Of a stretch of 33,161 bases of DNA, positions 1-9,222 are shown piece by piece. Numbering within the stretch: position 1 is the first letter of the stretch; every line of letters begins with the position of its first letter. Under the pieces are notes generated by a model, which was not told the DNA's origin, did no database searches, and saw nothing but the letters and a program-made list of their open reading frames with translations. This stretch comes from CAZMVU01 sp964569295 (GTDB lineage: Bacteria > Hydrogenedentota > Hydrogenedentia > Hydrogenedentales > JAGMZX01), in NCBI GenBank assembly GCA_964569295.1, contig CAZMVU010000029.1:1-33161 (forward strand), written 5' to 3'. A program made the translations under genes and the position numbers.

Positions 1-237
1 AGAACCAAACGAGCCAGCCGTCAAGTGCGGCGTTGTGTTTACGCATCTGCCTACGCATTCAGGCAGGCACGGCCGTGGCAGTATGCCTTGGCGAGCGCGT
101 GGACTGTCCCTAATATTTTCTTCACACCTCGCGCCCTAGCTATGTGGTGTAATGCGCCGCCGCCGCCCCATCACAGACAGGGCTATTTCGCAAATGGCTC
201 GGCGGCTTTGCAAACGCCTCGACAGCCTCGTAGCACC

Positions 238-601
238 TCACTCGAGGAAGAACTGCATGACCCGGTCGAGCCAGCCGGGCGTAGCCTCGTGGGAGAAGTC
301 GGGATAAACCAGTGCCTGCTTCGGCGCGGTGATCTTGTTGTACGCGGCGAACTGGGTCGAGGGTGGGCAGGTGGTGTCCATGAGGGTGATGCCCATGAGC
401 ACCGCGCACGCCGGTGAAGTAGCAGTGACGGCAATGCACCCCGGGCACCTGGAAGGCGGCCTCTTCAAAGACCGGCGCCGGCGCCGTGGCATCGAGCTCG
501 TCGCGTGCCGCCTGCCAATACGCATCGAAGTCAGCGGGGCGCGGGTTGCTTCCGGTATAACACTCGAGTTCCCCAAGCGGCAGATCAAATGTGGCGGGCA
601 C
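238..601 (-). pseudogene. Acetyl xylan esterase (AXE1 family) remnant, internally deleted and frameshifted
   Basis: Starting from the ATG at 601 the frame reads like the N-terminus of AXE1/cephalosporin-C deacetylases: MPATFDLPLGELECYTGSNP, then RPADFDAYW and a YFTGVRGA strand. Near 395-425 this similarity stops. It resumes in another frame with the family's C-terminus: LMDTTCPPSTQFAAYNK, then YPDFSHEATPGW, ending at the stop at 238-240. The family is usually about 320 residues; only about 120 residues' worth of sequence remain. The Asp (LMDT) and His (SHE) parts of the catalytic triad survive, but the middle of the alpha/beta hydrolase fold with the Ser nucleophile is missing, so it cannot be an active esterase. 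The two halves are joined in the wrong frame, which points to a deletion (or a misassembly) and not to a mini-enzyme. Upstream bases 1-237 hold nothing recognisable. Confidence 0.8.
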
Positions 602-942
602 GGGCCTTTCCCTCCTGTGTCACTAACGCCCTGGCCGATTGGCGTGCAACGGACCTTGCCTGGCACCTGTAGCCCACAGCGGTGTCCTGCAAGGCAACGT
701 GCTTGCTCGTGCTACCAATGGCCTGTTTGGCGCGGCAACAGGCTTGCGCCGAGCCAACGGCTGCCGCGTTGCCGAAAGTGCTCCCGGCGTCCTTTAATGG
801 CCAGCTTCAGGCGCGTACTATAGCAGAAGATTCCGCGGCGACTCACGCGAATCGTCCTGAAGCACCCACACGCCACCGCCAATGGGGCGTCCGTAAACGC
901 ACCAGGTATCAGCCGGCGCAATAGCCCGCGACACAACGCAAC
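602..942. other. Intergenic stretch without a recognisable gene
   Basis: Between the esterase remnant and the terminator of the giant secreted protein I find no reading frame with recognisable domains and no RNA gene. Short frames on both strands look like chance frames in GC-rich DNA. Confidence 0.5.
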
Positions 943-974
943 GGGGCCGGGTGCGTCCGTTCACACCCGGCCCC
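943..974 (-). terminator. Hairpin terminator of the giant secreted-protein gene
   Basis: A perfect 11-bp inverted repeat, GGGGCCGGGTG at 943-953 and CACCCGGCCCC at 964-974, has a 10-nt loop. It lies about 30 nt beyond the stop codon at 1006. Read on the minus strand it is followed by a mildly T-rich GTTGCGTTGT rather than a clean U-tract, so it is a good stem with a weak tail. Confidence 0.65.
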
Positions 975-1005
975 GCCTTACGTTAAGGTTTGTTGTACGC
1001 GGTGC

Positions 1006-4000
1006 TTACCGCTTGCGCCGCCACCGCCTCAGCCCCGTGGCGCCGCCGAGCGCCGCGAAGCCCGCCAGGCCGACAAGACCCAGCACGGAACTCGCGGGGA
1101 TACCCGGTTCGACAACCAGGTTGACCGTATTCGAGTTGCGCACATCGCTGGTGCCCGAGGGCGGCGGGTCGGCATTGATGACCGTACCCGTGTCAGCCAC
1201 GCGCACGAAGTATTCACCAGCATCCTCCGGCATAGCCGCCTCGATGGTGAACTCGGGCACCGTGGTGATTTCCACGACTTCCTCGGCCTTTGTCTCCGGC
1301 ACAATGCGTGTCCATTCGTAGGTGTACGGTGCAATACCTCCCGTGAAGTCGGCGCTGAAGGTAAACGACTCATCTTCCGTCACCGTGACTTCCTCGGTAC
1401 CACCGTTCAACTCGACCTGAGACATGTGCTCAAACACCTGAACATCGATCTCCTCGGTGGTCACCTCGCCTTCGTCGCCGCCGCGCTCGTCGGTGACAAC
1501 GCACTTATAGATGCCGTCGTCATCTGGCTGCACGTTGATGATCTCGAGCGGGGCCGTGAATGGATCGGCATCGGTCACGATGGCATCGCTGGCCGGCACG
1601 AAACCGTTGCCGTCTTCGCGGTCCACCAACCACTGATACGTGCGATCGCCGAGCCCGCCCTCGGTAGACGTCGTCATGCGCAACAACACGCGGTTCACGT
1701 AGACCTTGTTCACACCCTGGGGCTGCCACTCCGTCAACTCGAGCAGATCGCCCAAGATAACACGCGCGTGATCGGACACGACCGAGCCAACGCCCGACGA
1801 GCTCACCTGGCAACGGTACCGGCCTTCGTCAGAGGCGATTGTCGGCTGAATCTGGAGCACGCGGGTGTGCTCGCCATTGGGCGCGGTCGTGAGGATGCCT
1901 TGGATCTCACCGTCGCGGTCATCGTCTATGTCTTCCCATTCCGCGCCGTTATCCGGGTCGGCATCGAGCGGTTGATACTGCCACTCGTACGTCATGGCAA
2001 AACTGCTCGAAGCTGTCACACGCAATTCCACGAGTGCAGCGACCGAGGAGAAGACATCTTCCGGTTGGCTGATGATAACCGGCGGGTCGTTGACATCCAG
2101 TTCGGCCCGGTCGGATTCGATGGAATCAGGGGTGGGCGCGTTGTTGGTTACCCGCACGTAGTAGTTGCCTTCGTCTTCCTGGAGAATGTTGCTCAGCAGG
2201 AGGTACGGCTCAGACTGCGGCCCGGAGACCACGATATCGCTGGAGCCGCCTTCGCCCTCCTTGAACCAGGTGTATGTCAACGGCGGGTGAGCCGTGTCGG
2301 CCACAACCTCGAAGGCGGGATCCGATGGCGTATCGAGGTTCGTGCCGCTGTTTACCTGGATCGAATCCGGCTGGTCCAGGATGCCCGGGTCGCCCACGGT
2401 AAGGGTCACCTCGTTTGAAATGACGAACCCGGCGCCGTTGACCACGCAACGATACAGGCCTTCATCGGGTATCGTATCCTCGGGGTCACTCGGGTCGTCC
2501 GGCTCCGTGCCGTCCCACTGACCGGGTTGTGCATTCGCGATTACCAGATCCGGCCCGTCGCTTGAGGTCTGGGTCGAATAGGTTTCCCAGGTGCCGCCCG
2601 ACCCTTCCGAATCCGGCACGAAGCCTTCCCATTCCCAACTATTGACCGTGCCGCGTGTCTCGATTTCGAAGACCGCCGTATTGCCGACGGGCACCGTCAC
2701 ATTTTGCGGCTGCTGGATGATCTCCGGCTTCGATTCGATTTCGAGGAAGGCCTCGCGGCTTTCCACGATGCCCGAGGGATTCGACACGACGCACTTGTAA
2801 AAGCCCTCGTGGACATTCGCCAAATCAGCGAAGAAAAGCGAGTCGGAGAACTCATTCTCGACCAGGGGATTCCCGAAGGAGTCTTCCAGGAACCCGGGTT
2901 TCACGCTCTGGAACCACGAGCGCTCATTACCGATAGAGTGGAACGTGCCGGGCGTGGGGTTCACTGGATCCTGGTTTTCGGCATAGAACCATTCGTAGTT
3001 CAAGCCAAAGCCTAGCGCCTCGACAGTCATTACGTGGGTCGAGCTCGGGAACAGGCGCACGTCTTCCGGCTCTCCTATGATTTCCGGCGGCCCGTAAATG
3101 GCCAACCGGACCTCACGGGATATGACGGCGTTCTCTTCGCCCGTGGCGTTCCATACACGCACGCGGTAGAGCCCTTCGACCGACGGTTCAACATCCTGCA
3201 CGTCAATGAATTCGAGGGTCTGCGAGGTGACTTCGGTGTCAAAGAGGAAAGTACCCTGGACACCGTTGGGCGGGCTCGGGTCTTCGACCATGGGCTCCCA
3301 CACATTGGTGCGATTGCTTTCCCATTGGTAATTGAGTTCGGTCTCGCTGTTGTCCTCGACACCCACGATCATTTCGGGGTTGGCGCCCGGGAAAACGGTG
3401 ACGTCCTGGGGCTGTTCAATGATGGCCGGGGCTTGCAAGAGGCGCACATCGGCGCCGGCCGGGATGGTCGTGGTCCACACTTCGCCAGCATTGAGTTCCC
3501 CGAGACCACCGCGGATTTTCGCGGGGGTGTTCGTGCCTACCTGCAGGAAGAGATTGGTAAAGTCATCTTCACTGGTGTTCAGAATGAAGACCTGTTCGTA
3601 GTCTTCGAACAGGTTCTCCGCACCCGAGATAACCTGCCCCACGATGCCGGTGCCCTCACCGAGCTCGAACTCGGGCGGATTGGCGGTCAGGTCTTCGACG
3701 AAGTCCCGCAGGTAATAGTCGGGGATGTTGGGGTCGCCCTTTCGCACAATACCTTCGGTCAATTCGGAGCCACTGGGCCCGGTCCCCACAAGCAGGCCCG
3801 GAAGGAAGGGGTGGGTATCCTGGGCATCATAGTCGGTGTTCCCGCGGATGTCCGTATTCCGCACCCGGTTCGCCACGAGGATGGTGTCGGGGGTAAGGTC
3901 GGGCTGGTTCTCCGTGGCCGCCTGGGAGGTCATGTTCGATATAAGGGTCAACCGCCCATTGACCTCAGGGTCGCCGCCCGGCTGGGGGTTGCCGGCGAGG

Positions 4001-5529
4001 AGATCCATGTCCGTGGCCTGGATGATGGAGCCGTGCAGCTTCAACATGCCCGGCGTGCCATAGCCGCCGTTGCCGCCCTGGCCGCCCTGGCCACCCTGCG
4101 CGCCGAGGCCACCGTCGCCGCCGTCGCCGCCCTTACCGCCATTCCCGCCGTCACCACCGCAGACCGTTCCGAAGATCGCGCATTTGCCGCTCTGGCCACC
4201 GGCACCGCCAGCACCAGACGCACCGGCATTCAGGCCGCCTGGCCCCTCGGGTGACTCCCCGGCCGTGCCCTGGGAAATGGGCCCAGCTGAAATGTTTACC
4301 TGGCAATCGTCCGTAACCTTGAGCAGACCGCGCGCGGACAGGACAATAGCGCCGCCGCCGTTGCCGCCATCGCCGCCATCGCCGCCAGCACCGCCCGCAC
4401 CGCCTCTGCCGCCCTCGCCACCTGCACCCCCTCTGCCACCGTCGCCGCCGTCGCCGCCCTTGGCGCCACCCTGAAGACCGACACCGCCACCTCCGCCGCC
4501 GCCGCCGCCCTGGCCGCCGCCGCCGCCGCCGCCCTGGCCACCGCCCTGGCCGCCGCCGCCGCCGCCACCGCCACCGCCGCCTATGCCAGCAAAAATTGCA
4601 AGTGTGTTGGCTGTGGCCGCGCTGGGATAGCTGGCGTTCGTGCCGGTGCTGCCGTTGTCAGCACTTTCACCGGCCTGGGCGTCACCGCCGCCGCCGCCGG
4701 ATGCGCCCGTACTGCCGTTGCCGCCGTCACTGCCACTGCCCCAGCCCGCGGAGCCGCCTTTACCCGGTGCGCCCGCACCCTGGCCGTCTGCGCCGGCAGA
4801 ACCCCCTCCACCGGCGTCTTTCCCCGCTTCGCCGCCGGAGCCGCCGGCGGGGCCACTACCGGAAATGCCAAAGCCGTTGGTGCCCGCGGCGCCTACGGTG
4901 CCGCCGCTGCCGGCCGTACCTTTTTCACCTGTGCCACCTTGGCCGCCGCCTTCACCCCTCGTACCCCGGCTACCGTCGTCGCTGATACTGCCGCCGCGTT
5001 CGCCGCCGCCACCGCCCGCGCCGCGGCTGCCGCCGGTACCAGAGTTGGAACCGCCAGCACCGCCACTGCCGCCGCCGCCGGCGAGACCGCCGATACCGCC
5101 GCCGCCACGGCCGTCTTCGCTGCCGGAGACACTGATACTCGACGCGATGTACATGTCCCGGTCAGCGGCCAGCACCATGGGGCGGCTACCGCTCACGTTC
5201 ACGGTCACCCCGGATGCGATGTTCACATTGCGGAAGCGGAACACTTGCACATCCCCGGCCACACTGTCGGCAAAGCCGAATGAGGGTTCTGCGCCCCCAC
5301 TGCCGCCCGCCGTCGACATGATGCCGGAGTTCGTGTTAAAGGTAACTGTAGCCCCTGACGTTGCCCACAGGTCGCCATTGCCGACATTACCCTTATAATA
5401 CTCCTCGACCTCCTGGCTTTGCGCAAAGGCGGCGCCACTGGCCATGACAGCCAAGGCAACACCGATGACAACAAGCACCTTCCCGTAGTCAGATGCACTC
5501 AAGCCAATTCCCATACCGTACTTTTGCAT
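1006..5529 (-). CDS. Giant secreted glycine-rich / Ig-like repeat protein with PEP-CTERM-like C-terminal sorting tail
   Basis: 1507 residues from ATG 5529, chosen because GGAGGG lies about 9 nt upstream; an in-frame ATG at 5604 lacks a site. Residues 1-37 form a signal peptide (SDYGKVLVVIGVALAVMA core, ASGAAFAQ cleavage region). Residues about 133-496 are glycine-rich (GGxGG and GGDGGDGG runs) framed by beta-strand-like segments such as IVLSARGLLKV. A linker follows to about 698, then seven Ig-like domains to about 1470; each begins near PxIxxQPxxVxV and most carry DEGxYxCxV or a close variant. The C-terminus, PGIPASSVLGLVGLAG then FAALGGATGL and RRWRRKR, is a tripartite motif/membrane-span/Arg-cluster tail, as in exosortase-type sorting signals. 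Role is probably cell-surface or extracellular matrix; no catalytic domain is visible. It stands alone between a terminator and a strong minus-strand promoter. Domain calls are by eye; the exact sorting family is uncertain. Confidence 0.88.
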   Translation of the reverse strand: MQKYGMGIGLSASDYGKVLVVIGVALAVMASGAAFAQSQEVEEYYKGNVGNGDLWATSGATVTFNTNSGIMSTAGGSGGAEPSFGFADSVAGDVQVFRFRNVNIASGVTVNVSGSRPMVLAADRDMYIASSISVSGSEDGRGGGGIGGLAGGGGSGGAGGSNSGTGGSRGAGGGGGERGGSISDDGSRGTRGEGGGQGGTGEKGTAGSGGTVGAAGTNGFGISGSGPAGGSGGEAGKDAGGGGSAGADGQGAGAPGKGGSAGWGSGSDGGNGSTGASGGGGGDAQAGESADNGSTGTNASYPSAATANTLAIFAGIGGGGGGGGGGGQGGGQGGGGGGGQGGGGGGGGGVGLQGGAKGGDGGDGGRGGAGGEGGRGGAGGAGGDGGDGGNGGGAIVLSARGLLKVTDDCQVNISAGPISQGTAGESPEGPGGLNAGASGAGGAGGQSGKCAIFGTVCGGDGGNGGKGGDGGDGGLGAQGGQGGQGGNGGYGTPGMLKLHGSIIQATDMDLLAGNPQPGGDPEVNGRLTLISNMTSQAATENQPDLTPDTILVANRVRNTDIRGNTDYDAQDTHPFLPGLLVGTGPSGSELTEGIVRKGDPNIPDYYLRDFVEDLTANPPEFELGEGTGIVGQVISGAENLFEDYEQVFILNTSEDDFTNLFLQVGTNTPAKIRGGLGELNAGEVWTTTIPAGADVRLLQAPAIIEQPQDVTVFPGANPEMIVGVEDNSETELNYQWESNRTNVWEPMVEDPSPPNGVQGTFLFDTEVTSQTLEFIDVQDVEPSVEGLYRVRVWNATGEENAVISREVRLAIYGPPEIIGEPEDVRLFPSSTHVMTVEALGFGLNYEWFYAENQDPVNPTPGTFHSIGNERSWFQSVKPGFLEDSFGNPLVENEFSDSLFFADLANVHEGFYKCVVSNPSGIVESREAFLEIESKPEIIQQPQNVTVPVGNTAVFEIETRGTVNSWEWEGFVPDSEGSGGTWETYSTQTSSDGPDLVIANAQPGQWDGTEPDDPSDPEDTIPDEGLYRCVVNGAGFVISNEVTLTVGDPGILDQPDSIQVNSGTNLDTPSDPAFEVVADTAHPPLTYTWFKEGEGGSSDIVVSGPQSEPYLLLSNILQEDEGNYYVRVTNNAPTPDSIESDRAELDVNDPPVIISQPEDVFSSVAALVELRVTASSSFAMTYEWQYQPLDADPDNGAEWEDIDDDRDGEIQGILTTAPNGEHTRVLQIQPTIASDEGRYRCQVSSSGVGSVVSDHARVILGDLLELTEWQPQGVNKVYVNRVLLRMTTSTEGGLGDRTYQWLVDREDGNGFVPASDAIVTDADPFTAPLEIINVQPDDDGIYKCVVTDERGGDEGEVTTEEIDVQVFEHMSQVELNGGTEEVTVTEDESFTFSADFTGGIAPYTYEWTRIVPETKAEEVVEITTVPEFTIEAAMPEDAGEYFVRVADTGTVINADPPPSGTSDVRNSNTVNLVVEPGIPASSVLGLVGLAGFAALGGATGLRRWRRKR
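4040..5130 (-). repeat. Glycine-codon-rich low-complexity tract (GCC/CCG triplets on + strand)
   Basis: About 1.1 kb encodes the glycine-rich region. On the plus strand it is dominated by CCG/GCC triplets, densest at about 4484-4582 where long glycine runs are encoded. The coding frame is unbroken through the tract. Such runs are prone to slippage and to assembly collapse, so the exact copy number deserves less trust than the flanks. Confidence 0.8.
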
Positions 5530-5652
5530 TCCCAGAGCCCTCCGACCTGCAGCAGCATACAAGGTCGATTGAAGTAGCACGCATTGCCTCACGTGCGCAA
5601 ACACTTTTGATTCACAACATGCACCTGGTCAAGAAACCAATCCCGTCTCGTG

Positions 5653-5706
5653 CAACCGGAATGCGCGCCGGAACGACCCGCTTGAAGCCGAAGGAGCGCA
5701 CGGTTG
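5653..5706 (-). other. Hairpin in the ~240-nt leader of the giant secreted-protein gene
   Basis: CAACCG (5653-5658) pairs with CGGTTG (5701-5706), and inside it TGCGC (5662-5666) pairs with GCGCA (5696-5700), giving an 11-bp stem with a 3-nt bulge. It lies in the transcribed leader predicted between the promoter near 5771 and ATG 5529. I could not match the leader to a known riboswitch. Confidence 0.35.
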
Positions 5707-5777
5707 TTCTGCCCGCCATTGGTTTGTCCTCTCGAATATCGGGAAATATGCACCGGAGTACACGTTTCCCCTGAGTA

Positions 5778-5807
5778 ATGATATAGGGGAGAATCCGCTG
5801 AAGTCAA
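5778..5807 (-). promoter_or_regulatory. Sigma70-type promoter for the giant secreted protein
   Basis: On the minus strand TTGACT (5807-5802) is followed after 18 bp by TATCAT (5783-5778); an overlapping TATATC gives a 16-bp spacer. It is one of the two best -35/-10 pairs in the window and shares its -35 hexamer TTGACT with the tRNA-Asp promoter. Transcription would begin near 5771 and leave a leader of about 240 nt. Confidence 0.6.
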
Positions 5808-6051
5808 GGGATTTCTTTTTCTTTCTCCATTCCGGTATCGGGACAGTCTGTCTCTCAGGGCCACATTGAACACGGCGGGTGAACGGTTTATACCGAAAAT
5901 TGCAGGGGCCGGTTGGCCGAATATTCCCGCCATGACCAGTCCGGGCAGGCTGCGATCCAGCGCGCCGTCGATTCCGCGCACGCGTGGCCACCACATGTAG
6001 CGGTTTTGGAACTTTGCGGGTGTTTTGGGGATGCAGTGGACCGGTTTTGTC

Positions 6052-6112
6052 TACAATGCGTGTGATGCCGGTTGAAGCGGTCTTGGCGTTTTGGTACTAT
6101 CGGTCGTATACG
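6052..6112 (+). promoter_or_regulatory. Candidate promoter(s) for pal
   Basis: Two weak candidates lie upstream of pal. One is TTGGCG (6083-6088), 18 bp, TATACG (6107-6112). The other is a good -10, TACAAT (6052-6057), without a well-spaced -35. Either would drive pal and probably cpoB. Confidence 0.35.
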
Positions 6113-6148
6113 CGCGCAACAAGCGCACAGGGAGGCTCCATACAAGCC

Positions 6149-6688
6149 ATGAACAGGCAGATTGTTTACATCGCAGGAACCTTGGTGCTGTGTCTTCTTC
6201 TGGCAGGCGGCATGGGCTGCAAGAGCAAGAATCAGGCAGATTGGGATACCGGCCTGGAATCGCCGGATCCGGCGGAGGACACGCAGGAAAAGACGACGGG
6301 CGATGGCCTGCCGGACCTGGATCAGGAATCCCTGTTGTTTCACCGGGACCGGGGTTTGAAGACGGTATATTTCGACTACGACAGTGCATCCTTACGGCCG
6401 GACGCATTGGCGACGTTGCGAGAGAACGCCGAGCGCATCAAGCAGGTGCCAGACGTGGTCATTCAAATCGCGGGCCACTGCGACGAACGCGGCACGGAAG
6501 AGTACAACGTCGCGCTGGGCGAGCGGCGGGCACTGTCCGTGCGTGAGCACTTGATCCAGTTGGGCGTTTCGGGCGACCGGTTAATCACGATCAGCTTCGG
6601 CGAGGAAATGCCGGCGGTCGAAGGGGATACCGAGGAGGCGTACCGGTTGAACCGTCGTTGTGAATTCAACCGGGCCCAGGCGCGCTAG
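6149..6688 (+). CDS. pal: Peptidoglycan-associated lipoprotein (Pal)
   Basis: 179 residues. Pal anchors the outer membrane to peptidoglycan as part of the Tol-Pal envelope constriction system. Residues 1-24 are a lipoprotein signal with the lipidated Cys at 24 in LAGGMGC; Gly at the -3 position is a loose fit to the usual Leu lipobox. After an acidic linker the OmpA C-terminal domain runs from about 70 to 175: VYFDYDSASLRPDA, then the peptidoglycan-binding loop GHCDERGTEEYN (109-120) with its conserved Asp and Arg, then ALGERRALSVREHL. Start at ATG 6149 is preceded by GGGAGG, spaced a little long. The next gene is cpoB-like, the usual tol-pal neighbour, but tolQRAB are not in the window. Confidence 0.95.
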   Translation: MNRQIVYIAGTLVLCLLLAGGMGCKSKNQADWDTGLESPDPAEDTQEKTTGDGLPDLDQESLLFHRDRGLKTVYFDYDSASLRPDALATLRENAERIKQVPDVVIQIAGHCDERGTEEYNVALGERRALSVREHLIQLGVSGDRLITISFGEEMPAVEGDTEEAYRLNRRCEFNRAQAR

Positions 6689-6935
6689 ACGTGTAACAGC
6701 GCGGCTGGCTTGCAAGGTTTCCCGCGTGCCCATGGGCGCTAGGGTGGCTGCAGCGGCAGTACATACAATAGGGCCGATAGCAGGCCGCGGGCGCGCCGGG
6801 AATGCCGCAAGACAGGCAACCCGGCGGGACGATGAGGCTTGGAAGGAAGGAAAAACCGATTGTCTTGGCATCCAGCGGCCTGCGTGCTGGGCCCATGGAG
6901 GCGCCAAGATAAGAAAGGAAAGGGGGCCCACTCAT

Positions 6936-7886
<951 letters not shown>

Positions 7887-8012
7887 TACACCGTGCGCAC
7901 GCGCCGGTTTCGTGCGGCACAAGGCACTTGGACTACGAAGCAACTGGCAGCCAGCAGGGGATCTTCGTCCGGTGCAGCCGGGTGATCCCGTTGGCCTGCA
8001 CACAGGAATCGA

Positions 8013-8056
8013 CGGGGCCGTGAAGGAGGAAACTCCCGGCGCGGCCCCGCTGTTTT
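8013..8056 (+). terminator. Nested hairpin terminator downstream of cpoB
   Basis: CGGGGCCG (8013-8020) pairs with CGGCCCCG (8042-8049). Nested inside is GGAG-GAAA-CTCC (8025-8036), a GNRA-type tetraloop hairpin. A short T run (CTGTTTT) follows. It sits about 130 nt after the cpoB stop and before the kinase start at 8122. Confidence 0.5.
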
Positions 8057-8121
8057 GGGGTTCAGGCGGCGCGGCGCGGCGTGCGCCGGTTCAGCGAACG
8101 ACGGCGCTGGGGAAAAACACG

Positions 8122-9132
8122 ATGAAGTATTATCTGGGACTCGATGCGGGCGGCACAAAGACCTTTTGCCTCGCCGGTGATTCGGAAGGGCATGTACTCG
8201 GGTTCGGCCGTGCCGGCGCCGGTAACTACGAGACCGAGGGCGTGGCGGCCGCCGCCGCCCAAAACCGCAAGGCTGTCGAGGAGGCATTGGCGAGCGCGGG
8301 CTTGTCGCTCAGCGAAGTCGCGGCCATCGGGATGGGCATCGCAGGGGCCGATATCCCGGAAGACTACGAGATGCTCGAGCGCGAAATCTTCACCCCGCTG
8401 TTCGGTGATACACCGCGTGTATTCCGCAACGACTCGATGGCCGGCCTGCGCGCCGGCGTGCGGGAACCCTATGGCATTGTCATTGCCTGCGGCACGGGAT
8501 GCGTATGCGCGGGTGTGAACCGGCAGGGCGGCGAAGCGCGCACGGGCGGCTTGGGACCGGAATTCGGGGACAAGGTGAGCGGCTCGGGTATTGGCGAGGA
8601 GGGGTTGCAGGTGGTATGGCGCGCGCGCGACGGCATCCTCCCCCCCACGCAACTCACGGATTTGTTTGTCGCCCGGGCCGGCTGTAAGGACGAGGACGAA
8701 CTGTTCTACAAGATCTACCGCCAGGAGCTGCGCTACAAGGATCTCCAGCCCATGGCCAAACTCGTTTTCGATGCGGCCCACGAGGGCGACCCGGCGGCCT
8801 GCGACATTCTGGCCCAGGGCGGCGCCTACCTGGGTGAAATGGTGAACGGCTGCGCGCGCAAGCTCGGCATGTGCACCGAGGAATTCGAGGTCGTCATGGC
8901 AGGCAGTGTCTTCAAGGGGCGCAGCCCGGTGCTCGTGGATGCCATGCGCACGGTGATTCACCGGCAGTGCCCGCATGCGGCCATGACGACACCGGCCTTC
9001 GAGCCGGTCGTGGGCGCTTTGTTGCTCGGCATGGAACGGGATATCACCGTGACCGACGCCCTCTATGACACCCTGTCCCGGGCGCTGGATGAGGCGGAAG
9101 ATCGCTTTCAGGTGCGGTTGCACCTGGGGTAG
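8122..9132 (+). CDS. BadF/BadG/BcrA/BcrD-family ATPase, N-acetylglucosamine-kinase-like
   Basis: 336 residues, usual length for the family. These ASKHA-fold enzymes phosphorylate amino sugars such as GlcNAc or act as 2-hydroxyacyl-CoA dehydratase/benzoyl-CoA reductase activators; single-domain proteins without a Cys-bearing activator motif are mostly sugar kinases. Visible motifs are the phosphate-1 loop YLGLDAGGTKT (about 4-14), the FRNDSMAGLRAG segment, the phosphate-2 loop IACGTGCVCAGV (about 125-136), GGLGPEFGDKVSGSGIG (about 144-160) and a late MAGSVFKG adenosine-loop segment. Start ATG 8122 was chosen because homology begins there; GGGG a few bases upstream is only a weak ribosome site. 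The neighbouring UDP-sugar pyrophosphorylase makes amino-sugar metabolism an attractive context, but that is inference. Confidence 0.85.
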   Translation: MKYYLGLDAGGTKTFCLAGDSEGHVLGFGRAGAGNYETEGVAAAAAQNRKAVEEALASAGLSLSEVAAIGMGIAGADIPEDYEMLEREIFTPLFGDTPRVFRNDSMAGLRAGVREPYGIVIACGTGCVCAGVNRQGGEARTGGLGPEFGDKVSGSGIGEEGLQVVWRARDGILPPTQLTDLFVARAGCKDEDELFYKIYRQELRYKDLQPMAKLVFDAAHEGDPAACDILAQGGAYLGEMVNGCARKLGMCTEEFEVVMAGSVFKGRSPVLVDAMRTVIHRQCPHAAMTTPAFEPVVGALLLGMERDITVTDALYDTLSRALDEAEDRFQVRLHLG

Positions 9133-9168
9133 GCGGCTGCCAGGCCTGTGCGGCGGCCGTGAGCTGTC

Positions 9169-9177
9169 TGGTATACT
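9169..9177 (+). promoter_or_regulatory. Extended -10 promoter element for the DUF1573 operon
   Basis: TGGTATACT fits the extended -10 consensus TGnTATAAT; no good -35 lies 17 bp upstream. Transcription would start near 9184, 39 nt before the DUF1573 start codon. Confidence 0.4.
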
Positions 9178-9222
9178 TGCCCCTTCTTTCGCGTGTGCTC
9201 CAACCTTTATTCTTAGCAGGCT

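Noticed and set aside
1426..4254. Long plus-strand frames (1426-2418 and 3034-4254) inside the giant secreted protein
   Set aside because: They are antisense to the Ig-like domains, and no motif or ribosome site supports them.
5530..5771. Cyclic di-GMP (GEMM) riboswitch in the leader of the surface-protein gene
   Set aside because: The conserved GEMM core (GACGCAAAG and neighbouring positions) is absent on the minus strand.
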